16,234 nt of DNA from an uncultured Anaerococcus sp. (GTDB lineage: Bacteria; Bacillota; Clostridia; Tissierellales; Peptoniphilaceae): assembly GCA_902465755.1 (NCBI GenBank), contig CABQOK010000008.1, positions 1 to 16,234 of the forward strand. The letters are read 5' to 3'. The first letter of the stretch is position 1; every line of letters starts with the position of its first letter. This document shows, in pieces, positions 7,554 to 14,277 of this stretch. The position numbers were made by a program, and so were the translations under genes. The notes under the pieces were generated by a model. It had not been told where the DNA came from and ran no database searches. It saw only the letters and a list, made by a program, of their open reading frames with translations.

Positions 7554-7585
7554 AAAAAAGACGAGCAGGCAGGCTCGTCTTTTTT
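7554..7585. terminator. Symmetric terminator of module 1
   Basis: Perfect 13-bp inverted repeat: AAAAAAGACGAGC, six-base loop, GCTCGTCTTTTTT. With A runs on one side and T runs on the other it can terminate transcripts from both directions, that is, the peptide mRNA and the antisense RNA. Confidence 0.85.
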
Positions 7586-7621
7586 GGTTAAGACCATGCA
7601 GTTTTTCTAGAATTCATGGTT
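7554..7621 (-). ncRNA. Putative antisense antitoxin RNA, module 1
   Basis: A -10 TATAAT on the minus strand (7628-7633) predicts a start near 7621 and the symmetric terminator ends it near 7554, giving about 65-68 nt. The 5' part contains the complement of TTCTAGAATT (7605-7614), which also occurs in the toxin mRNA at 7409-7418 over codons 4-7. This is the layout of par RNA II of pAD1 (about 65 nt, convergent, shared terminator, direct repeats). No expression evidence is available. Confidence 0.5.
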
Positions 7622-7659
7622 ACTATTATTATACCTAGTTATAGTTTTATTACTAGTAA
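7613..7659 (-). promoter_or_regulatory. Antisense promoter within 47-nt repeat, copy 1
   Basis: This 47-base block is identical to 7971-8017. On the minus strand it holds a TATAAT -10 (7628-7633); no good -35 is seen at 17 bases, the nearest being TTACTA about 20 bases upstream. It ends in the palindrome TTACTAGTAA (7650-7659). Perfect conservation while the flanking bases differ argues for function. Confidence 0.55.
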
Positions 7660-7725
7660 ACAATAATTCATATAAGTATAAAACTAAATCTAAAAGTCAT
7701 ACATGCAGTATCTAAAATCTCAAAT

Positions 7726-7766
7726 TTGTAGTCTGAATATTCTATCTTATATAAATATATTATAAC
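7726..7766 (+). promoter_or_regulatory. Promoter region of toxin module 2
   Basis: TATAAC (7761-7766) aligns with the module 1 -10. An alternative is TTGTAG (7726-7731), 18 bases, TATAAA (7750-7755). Between 7660 and 7725 nothing else is recognised. Confidence 0.45.
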
Positions 7767-7779
7767 ATACGTATTATCA

Positions 7780-7807
7780 TCACTTCAATTATCATGTAAG
7801 GAGGTGA
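7780..7807 (+). promoter_or_regulatory. Stem hiding the ribosome binding site of peptide 2
   Basis: TCACTTC (7780-7786) pairs with GAGGTGA (7801-7807) around a 14-base loop, as in module 1; the AAGGAGG ribosome binding site (7798-7804) is largely inside the stem. Confidence 0.55.
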
Positions 7808-7811
7808 GTTC

Positions 7812-7880
7812 ATGCGATTTTTACTTGACATCATTTTTGCTGTTTCAGCACAAATAGCTGGTAACTTATTGTGCAAGTAG
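7812..7880 (+). CDS. Small hydrophobic peptide 2, putative type I toxin cut short by TAG (22 aa)
   Basis: The ATG at 7812 has AAGGAGG seven bases upstream, the same spacing as peptide 1. The product is MRFLLDIIFAVSAQIAGNLL then CK and a TAG stop (7878-7880). In peptide 1 the matching codons are TGC AAA TGG TTA GAC; here they are TGC AAG TAG CTA TTC. Reading through would add a residue plus LFSKKKDDN and stop at the next TAG (7908-7910), giving a 32-residue peptide with a normal charged tail. So this looks like a toxin allele truncated by one base change inside the conserved CKWL motif. It could be inactive, active as a bare hydrophobic segment, or reflect a sequencing error. All RNA elements around it remain intact. 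Confidence 0.5.
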   Translation: MRFLLDIIFAVSAQIAGNLLCK

Positions 7881-7913
7881 CTATTCAGCAAGAAAAAAGA
7901 TGATAACTAGCAC

Positions 7914-7946
7914 AAAAAAAGACGAGCCCCACGCTCGTCTTTTTTT
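7914..7946. terminator. Symmetric terminator of module 2
   Basis: Perfect 14-bp inverted repeat: AAAAAAAGACGAGC, five-base loop CCCAC, GCTCGTCTTTTTTT. The stem is the same as in module 1 but the loop differs. It can work in both directions. Confidence 0.85.
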
Positions 7947-7979
7947 GTAACTCCATGCGTATTGATTAACTTCATGGTT
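7914..7979 (-). ncRNA. Putative antisense antitoxin RNA, module 2
   Basis: The -10 at 7986-7991 (minus strand) predicts a start near 7979 and an end at the shared terminator, about 66 nt. It includes the complement of CATGCG (7954-7959), which also occurs at the toxin start codon (7811-7816), but lacks the TTCTAGAATT of module 1. Its specificity would therefore be for its own partner. Confidence 0.48.
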
Positions 7980-8017
7980 ACTATTATTATACCTAGTTAT
8001 AGTTTTATTACTAGTAA
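7971..8017 (-). promoter_or_regulatory. Antisense promoter within 47-nt repeat, copy 2
   Basis: Identical to 7613-7659, with -10 TATAAT on the minus strand at 7986-7991 and terminal palindrome TTACTAGTAA (8008-8017). Confidence 0.55.
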
Positions 8018-8028
8018 GCACCAATTTA

Positions 8029-8049
8029 TTGATAGAGTCCGTATAATTG
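8029..8049 (+). repeat. Left member of a distant inverted repeat
   Basis: TTGATA, two extra bases, then GTCCGTATAATTG. The same words without the two-base insertion occur on the opposite strand at 15761-15779. The pair brackets the transposase remnant and the defence genes up to 15324. From 8050 to 8200 only AT-rich sequence without a recognisable gene is seen. Confidence 0.35.
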
Positions 8050-8200
8050 CATAAGAAGAAAAGGTCATTAGAAATCAAAACTAGTGCAATTCTTATAACA
8101 GCAAAAATTAACTAGGTTTAACAAATGATTTAATTACTTTTTACATTGAACATATAAGATATTCATAATTTAATCAATGCTAGAGTCAAAAATGATATAG

Positions 8201-8380
8201 CGAAACTCTTTAAATACCTTAAATGAAGTATTTGAATATGCCTTTGCTTACCTAGATAATAATGTAATTTATAGCAGATTTAGGTCGACAAATTGCTTAG
8301 AAAGATTAAACGAAGAAGTTAGAAAATAAGAAAAAGTAGTTATAATATTTCTAAATAAAGAATCAGCTATTCGATTGATA
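8201..8380 (+). pseudogene. IS256-family transposase remnant (C-terminal part)
   Basis: In the plus-strand frame starting at 8201 the translation includes LNEVFEYAFAYLD, then RSTNCLERLNEEVRK, a TAA stop (8327-8329), and EKVVIIFLNKESAIRLI. This matches the C-terminal block of IS256/Mutator-type transposases, where TTNxxERLNxExRRREKVxxIFPNxxSAxRL is typical. A TAG lies just upstream (8198-8200), there is no start, and only about 60 codons remain, so it is a dead fragment. A perfect hairpin follows at 8406-8431. It shows that mobile DNA has been active at this junction. Confidence 0.72.
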
Positions 8381-8405
8381 ATTAGCCCGTCGGCTTTTAG
8401 AGACC

Positions 8406-8431
8406 AATCCTCATTTATATCAATGAGGATT
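8406..8431. repeat. Perfect 10-bp hairpin after the transposase remnant
   Basis: AATCCTCATT, six-base loop, AATGAGGATT. There is no T run on either side, so it is not a standard terminator; it may be a leftover of the insertion sequence end or a plain stem. Confidence 0.5.
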
Positions 8432-8471
8432 AGATCACATCTTCTAAATTGTATGTTAGAATGAAATAGTA

Positions 8472-8502
8472 AATATTGTGCTAGTTTAAATTACACAATA
8501 TT
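8472..8502 (-). terminator. Possible terminator of the defence operon
   Basis: AATATTGTG and CACAATATT form a perfect nine-pair stem with a 13-base loop, ten bases beyond the stop of the helicase-like gene. The tail on the minus strand (TTTACTATTTC) is only moderately T-rich and the stem is AT-rich, so termination would be weak. Confidence 0.4.
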
Positions 8503-8512
8503 ATGGACTTGA

Positions 8513-9595
8513 CTAAATCCCAATAGACTTTTTCCATTTTTTATAAATATCATTTCTTATTATATAAACATTATTTTTTGCCCTTGTTAATGCTACATAT
8601 AATTTATTTCTAGTACTTGTACGCAACTTGTTCCAATCATTAGGATTATTTGCTTTATCTGTTAAAATTACACATGCACTATCATAAGTATCACCTTTAG
8701 AGTACGACCAAGTTTTAAAATTGATACCAAAATTGTTTATATTACCTCTATTGTATATTAATTTTGTAATATTCTTATCTTTCATAACCTTTGAAATTTC
8801 ATGATTGTCATCTAACCAAATAATATCAGATGAATGCATATCATAAGATAGTATATCTATATTCATATAATTAGTAATTAAACTACAAACTTCAGCACCC
8901 AATCTGCGACTTTTCTTCAATGTTTCTGTATCAATTTCTATATTTTTTGAAATATAATCTCTGAAATCAGATATATTATTTACTTTATCATATGGTGACG
9001 ATGAACCTCGCCCATCATTCCTTATTGGGGTAACATTTGATTGATATAAATCACCTACTGCTACAACTTTTATTTTTAAATTACCCAGCAAATATTTAAT
9101 TACTTTAAAATCAGACCCAGTGAAATCTTGAAATTCATCAATAAAAATCATATCAAAATATTTTTCCAATCTTCTTAGTGCTATTTTTTTAAAGCTATCT
9201 TTTTCTTTACAAAATAATTTACCCATTCTTGTTACATAATATTGATTATTGATATTCACATAATGTCTAACAAATTTATCTTTTATATATGCCTTATTTC
9301 TACCATCAGAAATTACCTTAGACCTTACATCTACTCCTCGACTACTAAGATTTTCAAATTTAGAAATTGGTTCTAGAGGTCTTAGTAAATGATTATATAG
9401 AAAAGAATCATAAGTATATACATCAATATTATTAGGAATTCTTCCATTAAACCTACATCTTAATTCTCTTCTAATATTCTCTAAATTATCATGCGTAAAA
9501 GATATAATTAGCACTCGTTTATCACAATCAAAATTATTACAAATATAATATGTTTTACCTGAACCAGCTTTAGCTAAAATTACTTTACTATCCAT
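8513..9595 (-). CDS. gajB: Compact UvrD-like helicase, Gabija GajB-like
   Basis: Superfamily 1 helicase-like protein of 360 residues. Motifs: Walker A AKAGSGKT (8-15), motif Ia-like ISFTHDNLENIRREL (31-45), Walker B DEFQDF (153-158), motif III GDLYQS (181-186), KSRR (228-231), motif V-like TWSYSKGDTYDSACVI (295-310) and motif VI VALTRAK (334-340). In Gabija anti-phage systems a UvrD-like GajB partners an OLD-family nuclease GajA; OLD class 2 genes are also known to sit beside UvrD-type genes. The first 16 bases overlap the 3' end of the OLD gene, which supports a joint function. It is markedly shorter than the roughly 500-residue GajB I know, with little room for the 1B/2B accessory domains. 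Real unwinding activity is uncertain. Confidence 0.8.
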   Translation of the reverse strand: MDSKVILAKAGSGKTYYICNNFDCDKRVLIISFTHDNLENIRRELRCRFNGRIPNNIDVYTYDSFLYNHLLRPLEPISKFENLSSRGVDVRSKVISDGRNKAYIKDKFVRHYVNINNQYYVTRMGKLFCKEKDSFKKIALRRLEKYFDMIFIDEFQDFTGSDFKVIKYLLGNLKIKVVAVGDLYQSNVTPIRNDGRGSSSPYDKVNNISDFRDYISKNIEIDTETLKKSRRLGAEVCSLITNYMNIDILSYDMHSSDIIWLDDNHEISKVMKDKNITKLIYNRGNINNFGINFKTWSYSKGDTYDSACVILTDKANNPNDWNKLRTSTRNKLYVALTRAKNNVYIIRNDIYKKWKKSIGI

Positions 9596-11145
9596 TCTAT
9601 ACCAGCCTTTAAATACTCTGGAATTTCTAAGAGACCATCATTAATTCCTTTTTCAATCTCAAGAGCATTATTTGTTTTATTTTTTAACATATGTGCTTTT
9701 GCTTTTTCCATAGGCTTATTATTATAGTTTTCCTTAGTTTTTCTACCAGAATATAAATCATCAAAATATTCACTATTTAGATTATAAAATGCTACTTCTA
9801 ATGTCCAATTATTTTTATCTAAGTCTGTATATATTTTTAAATTATCAACTTTAGTATTCGTATCTATATCTTTTTTATCATTATCTGTAAATACCAATAC
9901 TTTTTTATCTAAATTCCCAACCTTAACTATCTCAAAAAAATTACCATAAGATATACTGCCCATAGAAATAACATCGATATTAAGTGAATCCAAATCTTTT
10001 CCTGTCACTTTTTCAATTATAGAAGGAAGTATTATATATTCTGCAGCTCCTTCCACTAAGATAACTTTTTCTGCTAAAATAAATCTTAATATATCAAAAT
10101 TATCTATTTTTTCAAAATACAATGAAGTAGATAAGGATAGGTCACTTAAATAGTGTGCTCTACTATTTCCAATCCACATAAGATTTTTTAAGTTTAATCG
10201 ATTAACTATTAGAGAACTGTGAGTCGCTATTATTATTTGACTATTTGTTATCTTTTTAATCATAGATATCAATTGTCTGGTTCTAGTATGGCTTAAATGA
10301 TTTTCAGGTTCGTCAATTAGGACAACATCGAAACTCGCATTAGACAAAGCTAATTTAGTTTTTATAATATTCTCTTTGCCACTTCCCATATTTCTTAGAG
10401 ATATATCTCCATCATAAATATCTATCAGATTCAAAAGATCACTCTTAAAGTCATCTAGACCTATCTTTTCACTTGCTTCTAACATTAAGTCGGCATCATT
10501 ACCTTTTTTAAACTTGCTTAAGCTCTGTCTAAAATTAGATGACAACCTTCTTTGTGATTTTTCATCAATTTTCGCTTTGTAGATTTTTCTTGAGTATGAA
10601 CCATATATATCATTTTGGACTTTGCCATTATCTAAAAATATATCATTCATATTTAGCATAATTCTTTTATAAGCCTTTCCTTGAAAAGTCATCCAGCTTA
10701 ATTTATAATAATCCAATGGAAGAACGCTATTATCTGCAAAATCTGCAAAGTCCACTTCATTTATAAATTCCTGATCAAATTCATAAACAAATCTAATTCC
10801 TGTCTTAGTCTCCATAGAGCTATCTTTATAATGAAGACCGTCAAAATTATAAGCTTTATCCGTATCATTCAGATTTAAAAATAACTCAATTTCAATTCTT
10901 GGTAAAGTTGATTGCGTATTATCCTCAAAAAATCTTTTAATAGATTTAATATTGAAATATTTATTCATTTTACTATCGCTATATTTAAACGTAGATGGAT
11001 TCAATACTATATCTATAGCCTCTAAAATCGTAGATTTTCCAGATTCATTCTCACCAATGAGAACATTTAAATTTTTATTAAAATTAATTTCAAAATTCTG
11101 AAACTTTTTAAATCCAAATATCTTTAAACTCTCAATATAAGCCAT
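9580..11145 (-). CDS. gajA: OLD-family ATPase/TOPRIM nuclease, Gabija GajA-like
   Basis: A 521-residue protein with an N-terminal ABC/SMC-type ATPase and C-terminal TOPRIM domain. Walker A is GENESGKST (31-39), the signature region LRNMGSGKE (250-258), Walker B VVLIDEPENH (274-283) and the switch histidine H309 (ATHSS). TOPRIM acidic residues are E365 and E369 in VILVEGAAEYIILPS and D421/D423 in FTDND. The ending LEIPEYLKAGIEWI is characteristic of GajA-type OLD proteins. GajA is a sequence-specific DNA nicking enzyme inhibited by nucleotides in the described system. The ATG at 11145 has AAGGGA seven bases upstream; the GTG at 11151 would touch it. Its downstream partner overlaps by 16 bases. 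Base composition is far more AT-rich than the mod-moa operon, which suggests acquisition by transfer. Confidence 0.85.
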   Translation of the reverse strand: MAYIESLKIFGFKKFQNFEINFNKNLNVLIGENESGKSTILEAIDIVLNPSTFKYSDSKMNKYFNIKSIKRFFEDNTQSTLPRIEIELFLNLNDTDKAYNFDGLHYKDSSMETKTGIRFVYEFDQEFINEVDFADFADNSVLPLDYYKLSWMTFQGKAYKRIMLNMNDIFLDNGKVQNDIYGSYSRKIYKAKIDEKSQRRLSSNFRQSLSKFKKGNDADLMLEASEKIGLDDFKSDLLNLIDIYDGDISLRNMGSGKENIIKTKLALSNASFDVVLIDEPENHLSHTRTRQLISMIKKITNSQIIIATHSSLIVNRLNLKNLMWIGNSRAHYLSDLSLSTSLYFEKIDNFDILRFILAEKVILVEGAAEYIILPSIIEKVTGKDLDSLNIDVISMGSISYGNFFEIVKVGNLDKKVLVFTDNDKKDIDTNTKVDNLKIYTDLDKNNWTLEVAFYNLNSEYFDDLYSGRKTKENYNNKPMEKAKAHMLKNKTNNALEIEKGINDGLLEIPEYLKAGIEWIVK

Positions 11146-11157
11146 CTTCACTTCCCT

Positions 11158-11364
11158 TCACACTAAAACTCCTCTAACAATATTATTCAAAGGCTTAATT
11201 CCGTCTAACTGTTTGTTCTTTATTTTCTTGCCCTTTTTGCTGTACAGATTAATATAAAACTTAGAATCTTTGTTTATACTATTAATCGTATAAAAAGTTC
11301 CTAATTCCCAAGAACACCATCCTCTAATGTTTGCATTTCCCCTTATACTGAGTTCACAATTCAA
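11158..11364 (-). CDS. Doubtful small ORF between RloB-like and GajA-like genes (68 aa from TTG)
   Basis: I do not recognise this protein. From the only usable in-frame start (TTG at 11364, no good ribosome binding site) it reads NCELSIRGNANIRGWCSWEL and on, with a lysine-rich middle (YSKKGKKIKNKQ), and stops two bases before the AAGGGA that serves gajA. The frame stays open upstream of the TTG almost to the RloB stop (a further 20-odd codons containing ENKNNLYTQLYLSNQ) without ATG or GTG. That fits a gene fragment whose true start was lost, or a spurious frame. Its stop sits exactly where an upstream operon gene would couple to gajA, which slightly favours a real or once-real gene. Confidence 0.33.
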   Translation of the reverse strand: MNCELSIRGNANIRGWCSWELGTFYTINSINKDSKFYINLYSKKGKKIKNKQLDGIKPLNNIVRGVLV

Positions 11365-11435
11365 AGATCTAAGGAATAATAATTGATTTGATAGATATAG
11401 CTGAGTATATAGATTATTCTTATTCTCAACTCCAC

Positions 11436-12041
11436 CTACATATTCCTACCTTCCAATAATTCACCCATATAATCTATAAAATAAACTAAGTTGCTATGGT
11501 TAATATTTAGATTTTCTTTATTTTTGCTTCCTTTTTTATTAGTATATTGTTTTTCATAGTAAAATTTATCGCCTAAATTTGCTACCGCTTTTTCGTAAGA
11601 ACCACCATTATCTTTGATAAATTTGTATACACCATTTCCCTTAACATACTTGGTTTCCCAAATTTCATCATACCTAATACCAATTGCCGCTGACACAAAC
11701 ACTTCGAAGTCAGGGTTTGAAAGAAAAACATTATTTCTTAAATTATTCTTTTCTAGCTTATCTATCAGTCTATTCAAATTACGTAATTCTATATCTTTTT
11801 GCCTAGCTCTATCCAAATCAATTACAAATATAAAAACTCTATACAATTTCTCATTTTTTTCATAATATGATATAAAAGGAAGCATTCCTTTTCCTTCTAA
11901 ATTTGTTATAGTTATATTAGCAGTAAGAAGGTTATACTCCTTCAAAATATTTTCTATATATGTCTTCTCGCTAATTCCTTCACATGCGATATTAACAGTT
12001 ACAGTGGTTTTTAATTTTCTTTTTTTTCTTCTTATCTTCAT
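11436..12041 (-). CDS. RloB/AbiLii-like protein, partner of the RloA-like ATPase
   Basis: 201 residues of the RloB family, to which lactococcal AbiLii also belongs. A TOPRIM-like set of acidic residues is visible: E21 in ACEGISEKTYIE, D75 and D77 in FVIDLDRAR, and the family hallmark LSNPDFEVFVSAAIG at 107-121. N-terminal residues 1-11 are almost all basic (KIRRKKRKLK), often seen in this family. The gene begins at the base after the RloA stop (TAGATG) with GAGG eight bases upstream, so the two are translationally coupled. In AbiL and related ATPase/TOPRIM pairs the ATPase is thought to sense phage and release or activate the effector, here probably a nuclease. The target is unknown. Confidence 0.84.
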   Translation of the reverse strand: MKIRRKKRKLKTTVTVNIACEGISEKTYIENILKEYNLLTANITITNLEGKGMLPFISYYEKNEKLYRVFIFVIDLDRARQKDIELRNLNRLIDKLEKNNLRNNVFLSNPDFEVFVSAAIGIRYDEIWETKYVKGNGVYKFIKDNGGSYEKAVANLGDKFYYEKQYTNKKGSKNKENLNINHSNLVYFIDYMGELLEGRNM

Positions 12042-13196
12042 CTAGAATACCTCAAACGATCCATCAAGGTATAGTGATGGCAGGTTCTTTTTTTCATATC
12101 TCAAATCATAGTCATCAATTGATCTAACGATAGTTTGAAATTTACTATCTTTAGAAAAGACGTACATTTGGCTTGCATTGAATGAATTAAAGTCCATTAA
12201 AATAAGATTATGCGAAGAAATAATTAATTGTCCGTCCTTATTGTTATCACTATTTACTATGCTAGAAAATATTCGAATCAATGCCTTAGTTCCAATAGAA
12301 GAATCAAGTTCATCAATCAAAATAGTTTTTCCATCAAAGATATCTAATATATCTGTCAAAAGATTTACAATTTTTCTAATACCCTGAGATTCATAAGATA
12401 TATCAAACTTATAACCATGACGAATTATAACTAAATCATATCCAAATTTATCACTAGCTTCTCTTTTGACGTAATCAAAGTTATCAATCGTAGGATCCAA
12501 ATCGCTTAATATTTCTATGACCTCTTGTCTATATGAATCAATAAGTTTCTTGTCCGTCTCATCAATAATTCTAATTTGCGGCATATACTTTATCTCCTCA
12601 TTGAAAGGAGACTCAGCTACAATCTTTACATTAGAAATAGAGTTGACAAAATCATTAATATAGCCAGGAACAAAGTCTTCCAATTTTGATAAGAATGTAT
12701 CAGTCGAACTAACTGTGTTAAATAGCGACTCTATCTCAACTTTCTTGTCAATATTAATTCCTATTGATAATGAATTATTATCATATACGAAAATCTCATT
12801 ATTATCACAAATAAATTCTTCAAAAATAACTTTTCTATTTTTGTCAAACTTTAAAGAGTACTCATAAACATCTTCAGAACTTGAGTCAATAATTCCAATA
12901 GAAAATTTCATTTCATCACTACCAAAATTAAAATCATCAATATAATCTCTTTCAATCCCATTTTTGATAATTCTCTTCATAGCCTGCAAAGCATAGAACC
13001 AATTTGTCTTTCCCGAAGCATTATCCCCAAATAAAACAGCGGATTTCATTATTCTAGGAATCTTGTTAGAACCATGAATAATATAATTTTTTTCATATCT
13101 TGTATTTACTATCCTAGATCCTGGACTAGGAGTAAAATAAACAATTTGAGGTTCGTTAAAAGAAAGAAATCCTCCAACTTCAAAATAAACTAACAT
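12042..13196 (-). CDS. RloA/AbiLi-like AAA ATPase
   Basis: 384-residue ATPase of the AAA_15/AAA_21 (RloA, AbiLi) type. It begins with a short strand VGGFLSFNEPQIVYF typical of this group; Walker A is GDNASGKT (57-64), an ABC-like signature YESQGIRKI spans 268-276, Walker B is TILIDELD (291-298) and the switch histidine is H329 (IISSHN). The ATG at 13196 has AGGAGAG five bases upstream. It is followed without a gap by the RloB-like gene and, after a further 290 bases, by the Gabija-like pair. The AriA/AriB (PARIS) pair is a relative, but AriB belongs to DUF4435 rather than RloB, so AbiL/RloAB fits better. Confidence 0.85.
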   Translation of the reverse strand: MLVYFEVGGFLSFNEPQIVYFTPSPGSRIVNTRYEKNYIIHGSNKIPRIMKSAVLFGDNASGKTNWFYALQAMKRIIKNGIERDYIDDFNFGSDEMKFSIGIIDSSSEDVYEYSLKFDKNRKVIFEEFICDNNEIFVYDNNSLSIGINIDKKVEIESLFNTVSSTDTFLSKLEDFVPGYINDFVNSISNVKIVAESPFNEEIKYMPQIRIIDETDKKLIDSYRQEVIEILSDLDPTIDNFDYVKREASDKFGYDLVIIRHGYKFDISYESQGIRKIVNLLTDILDIFDGKTILIDELDSSIGTKALIRIFSSIVNSDNNKDGQLIISSHNLILMDFNSFNASQMYVFSKDSKFQTIVRSIDDYDLRYEKKNLPSLYLDGSFEVF

Positions 13197-13245
13197 AATA
13201 ACTCTCCTAATAATACTACTCTTTGTATTTATATTACCACAAACT

Positions 13246-13277
13246 TAAAAAAGATAAACAGTTTTTTTGTTTATCTT
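13246..13277 (-). terminator. Terminator after the HEPN gene
   Basis: On the minus strand AAGATAAAC pairs perfectly with GTTTATCTT (13269-13277 with 13251-13259) around a nine-base loop, then a run of T. It lies about 60 bases past the HEPN gene stop and before the RloA gene, separating the two units. The stem is AT-rich, so read-through is possible. Confidence 0.65.
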
Positions 13278-13334
13278 CTTATTATCTGATATTTATTTAA
13301 TTCATCTAACCCTATGATACAATCCATTAATCTA

Positions 13335-14267
13335 TTAATCACAACTTCCGATTATTTCTTTAATCTCACCACTAAAATTAAGCAGATCGTCCATTAAATC
13401 TCCTATAGAATAGTAACAGATTCTATCACTTTTTAAATTTATGTACTCAATAATGTCTCCCTTTATATGAACTTCATCTATTGTATGTGCTAGAGAATTC
13501 CTCAAATCATTCCAAGCTTGCTTAGGGCTTTTTACATTGTATAGTTTTTTAAATAGCTTTTCTTTACTATCTAAACTTCCTCTCAATTTTCTATATATTT
13601 CTTTCTCAAAAATTTCTCTACTAAAATCTGATATAAATATTTCTCCTGGTATTTTTTCAATTATCACACTCTTGTACATGTTTTCTGTTATTATTAAAGA
13701 TGATAAAATAAGAGACTTTTTAATCAAGTCATTTTCTTGACTTTTTACCATTTCATATATGTCATTAATGTTCTTTTGATAATCTACGAGCTTTACAGGG
13801 TATTTATTAAATATTTCATACAAATCATCATTCTGATCGGACCAATATTTTAACTCTTCTGGTAATGTTTCTTCGTAACTAGTCCCTGAAGGCACCCCGT
13901 ACTCATCTAAAAATTCATTAATAATGTCCTCGATAAGCCTATTATCTTTAGAAATAAAATTAAATCTTAAATCTCCAACACTAGTCCCAACTTGTCCATT
14001 TATAAGCTTTATTTCTCCAATAACTTTCTCCCTCAAATCTATATTTGTCTGAAATATATCTTGGCTTATAAATCTCACAAACTCATCAATACTAATTTCC
14101 TCACCTAAAGGTAAATAAGCACCTGCAGCATCAAGCAATTGCTCTCTATTTTCTTGCCTAAACCTATCCCGCTCTACATAAGATCCATAAATAAAATCAT
14201 CACTTAATCCCGTGTCAAGCATAGGTTCTATGTCCCAATCTCTGTAATCAAATATTTTTCCTGTCAT
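13335..14267 (-). CDS. HEPN-motif protein, putative RNase effector
   Basis: 310-residue soluble protein with no family I can name for its N-terminal half. The C-terminal part is largely helical and carries RNSLAH (R256-H261), the RxxxxH motif (R-N-x-x-x-H form) of HEPN ribonucleases, in the context WNDLRNSLAHTIDEVH, close to the end as in many abortive-infection HEPN proteins. The acidic N-terminus (DYRDWDIEPMLDTGLSDDF) is unlike a DNA-binding domain. The gene starts ten bases after the stop of the membrane protein gene; AGGA lies eight bases before the ATG. The tight pair, followed by a terminator, forms a two-gene operon beside two defence systems. By association it may be a toxin whose activity is set by the membrane partner; this is inference. 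HEPN folds can also be non-catalytic. Confidence 0.74.
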   Translation of the reverse strand: MTGKIFDYRDWDIEPMLDTGLSDDFIYGSYVERDRFRQENREQLLDAAGAYLPLGEEISIDEFVRFISQDIFQTNIDLREKVIGEIKLINGQVGTSVGDLRFNFISKDNRLIEDIINEFLDEYGVPSGTSYEETLPEELKYWSDQNDDLYEIFNKYPVKLVDYQKNINDIYEMVKSQENDLIKKSLILSSLIITENMYKSVIIEKIPGEIFISDFSREIFEKEIYRKLRGSLDSKEKLFKKLYNVKSPKQAWNDLRNSLAHTIDEVHIKGDIIEYINLKSDRICYYSIGDLMDDLLNFSGEIKEIIGSCD

Positions 14268-14277
14268 TCCATTAGTC

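Noticed and set aside
7316..8017. CRISPR array or retron
   Set aside because: Only two long repeats of a whole module, with unequal unit lengths and ORFs between; no short regular repeats, cas genes or reverse transcriptase in the window.
7881..8078. Minus-strand 65-codon frame across module 2
   Set aside because: Lies over the terminator and antisense promoter; translation reflects the repeat, not a protein.
8406..8431. Hairpin as terminator
   Set aside because: Strong stem but no T run on either strand.
11436..13196. PARIS (AriA/AriB) assignment for the ATPase/TOPRIM pair
   Set aside because: The second protein carries the RloB hallmark SNPDFE rather than DUF4435 features, so AbiL/RloAB is the better fit.
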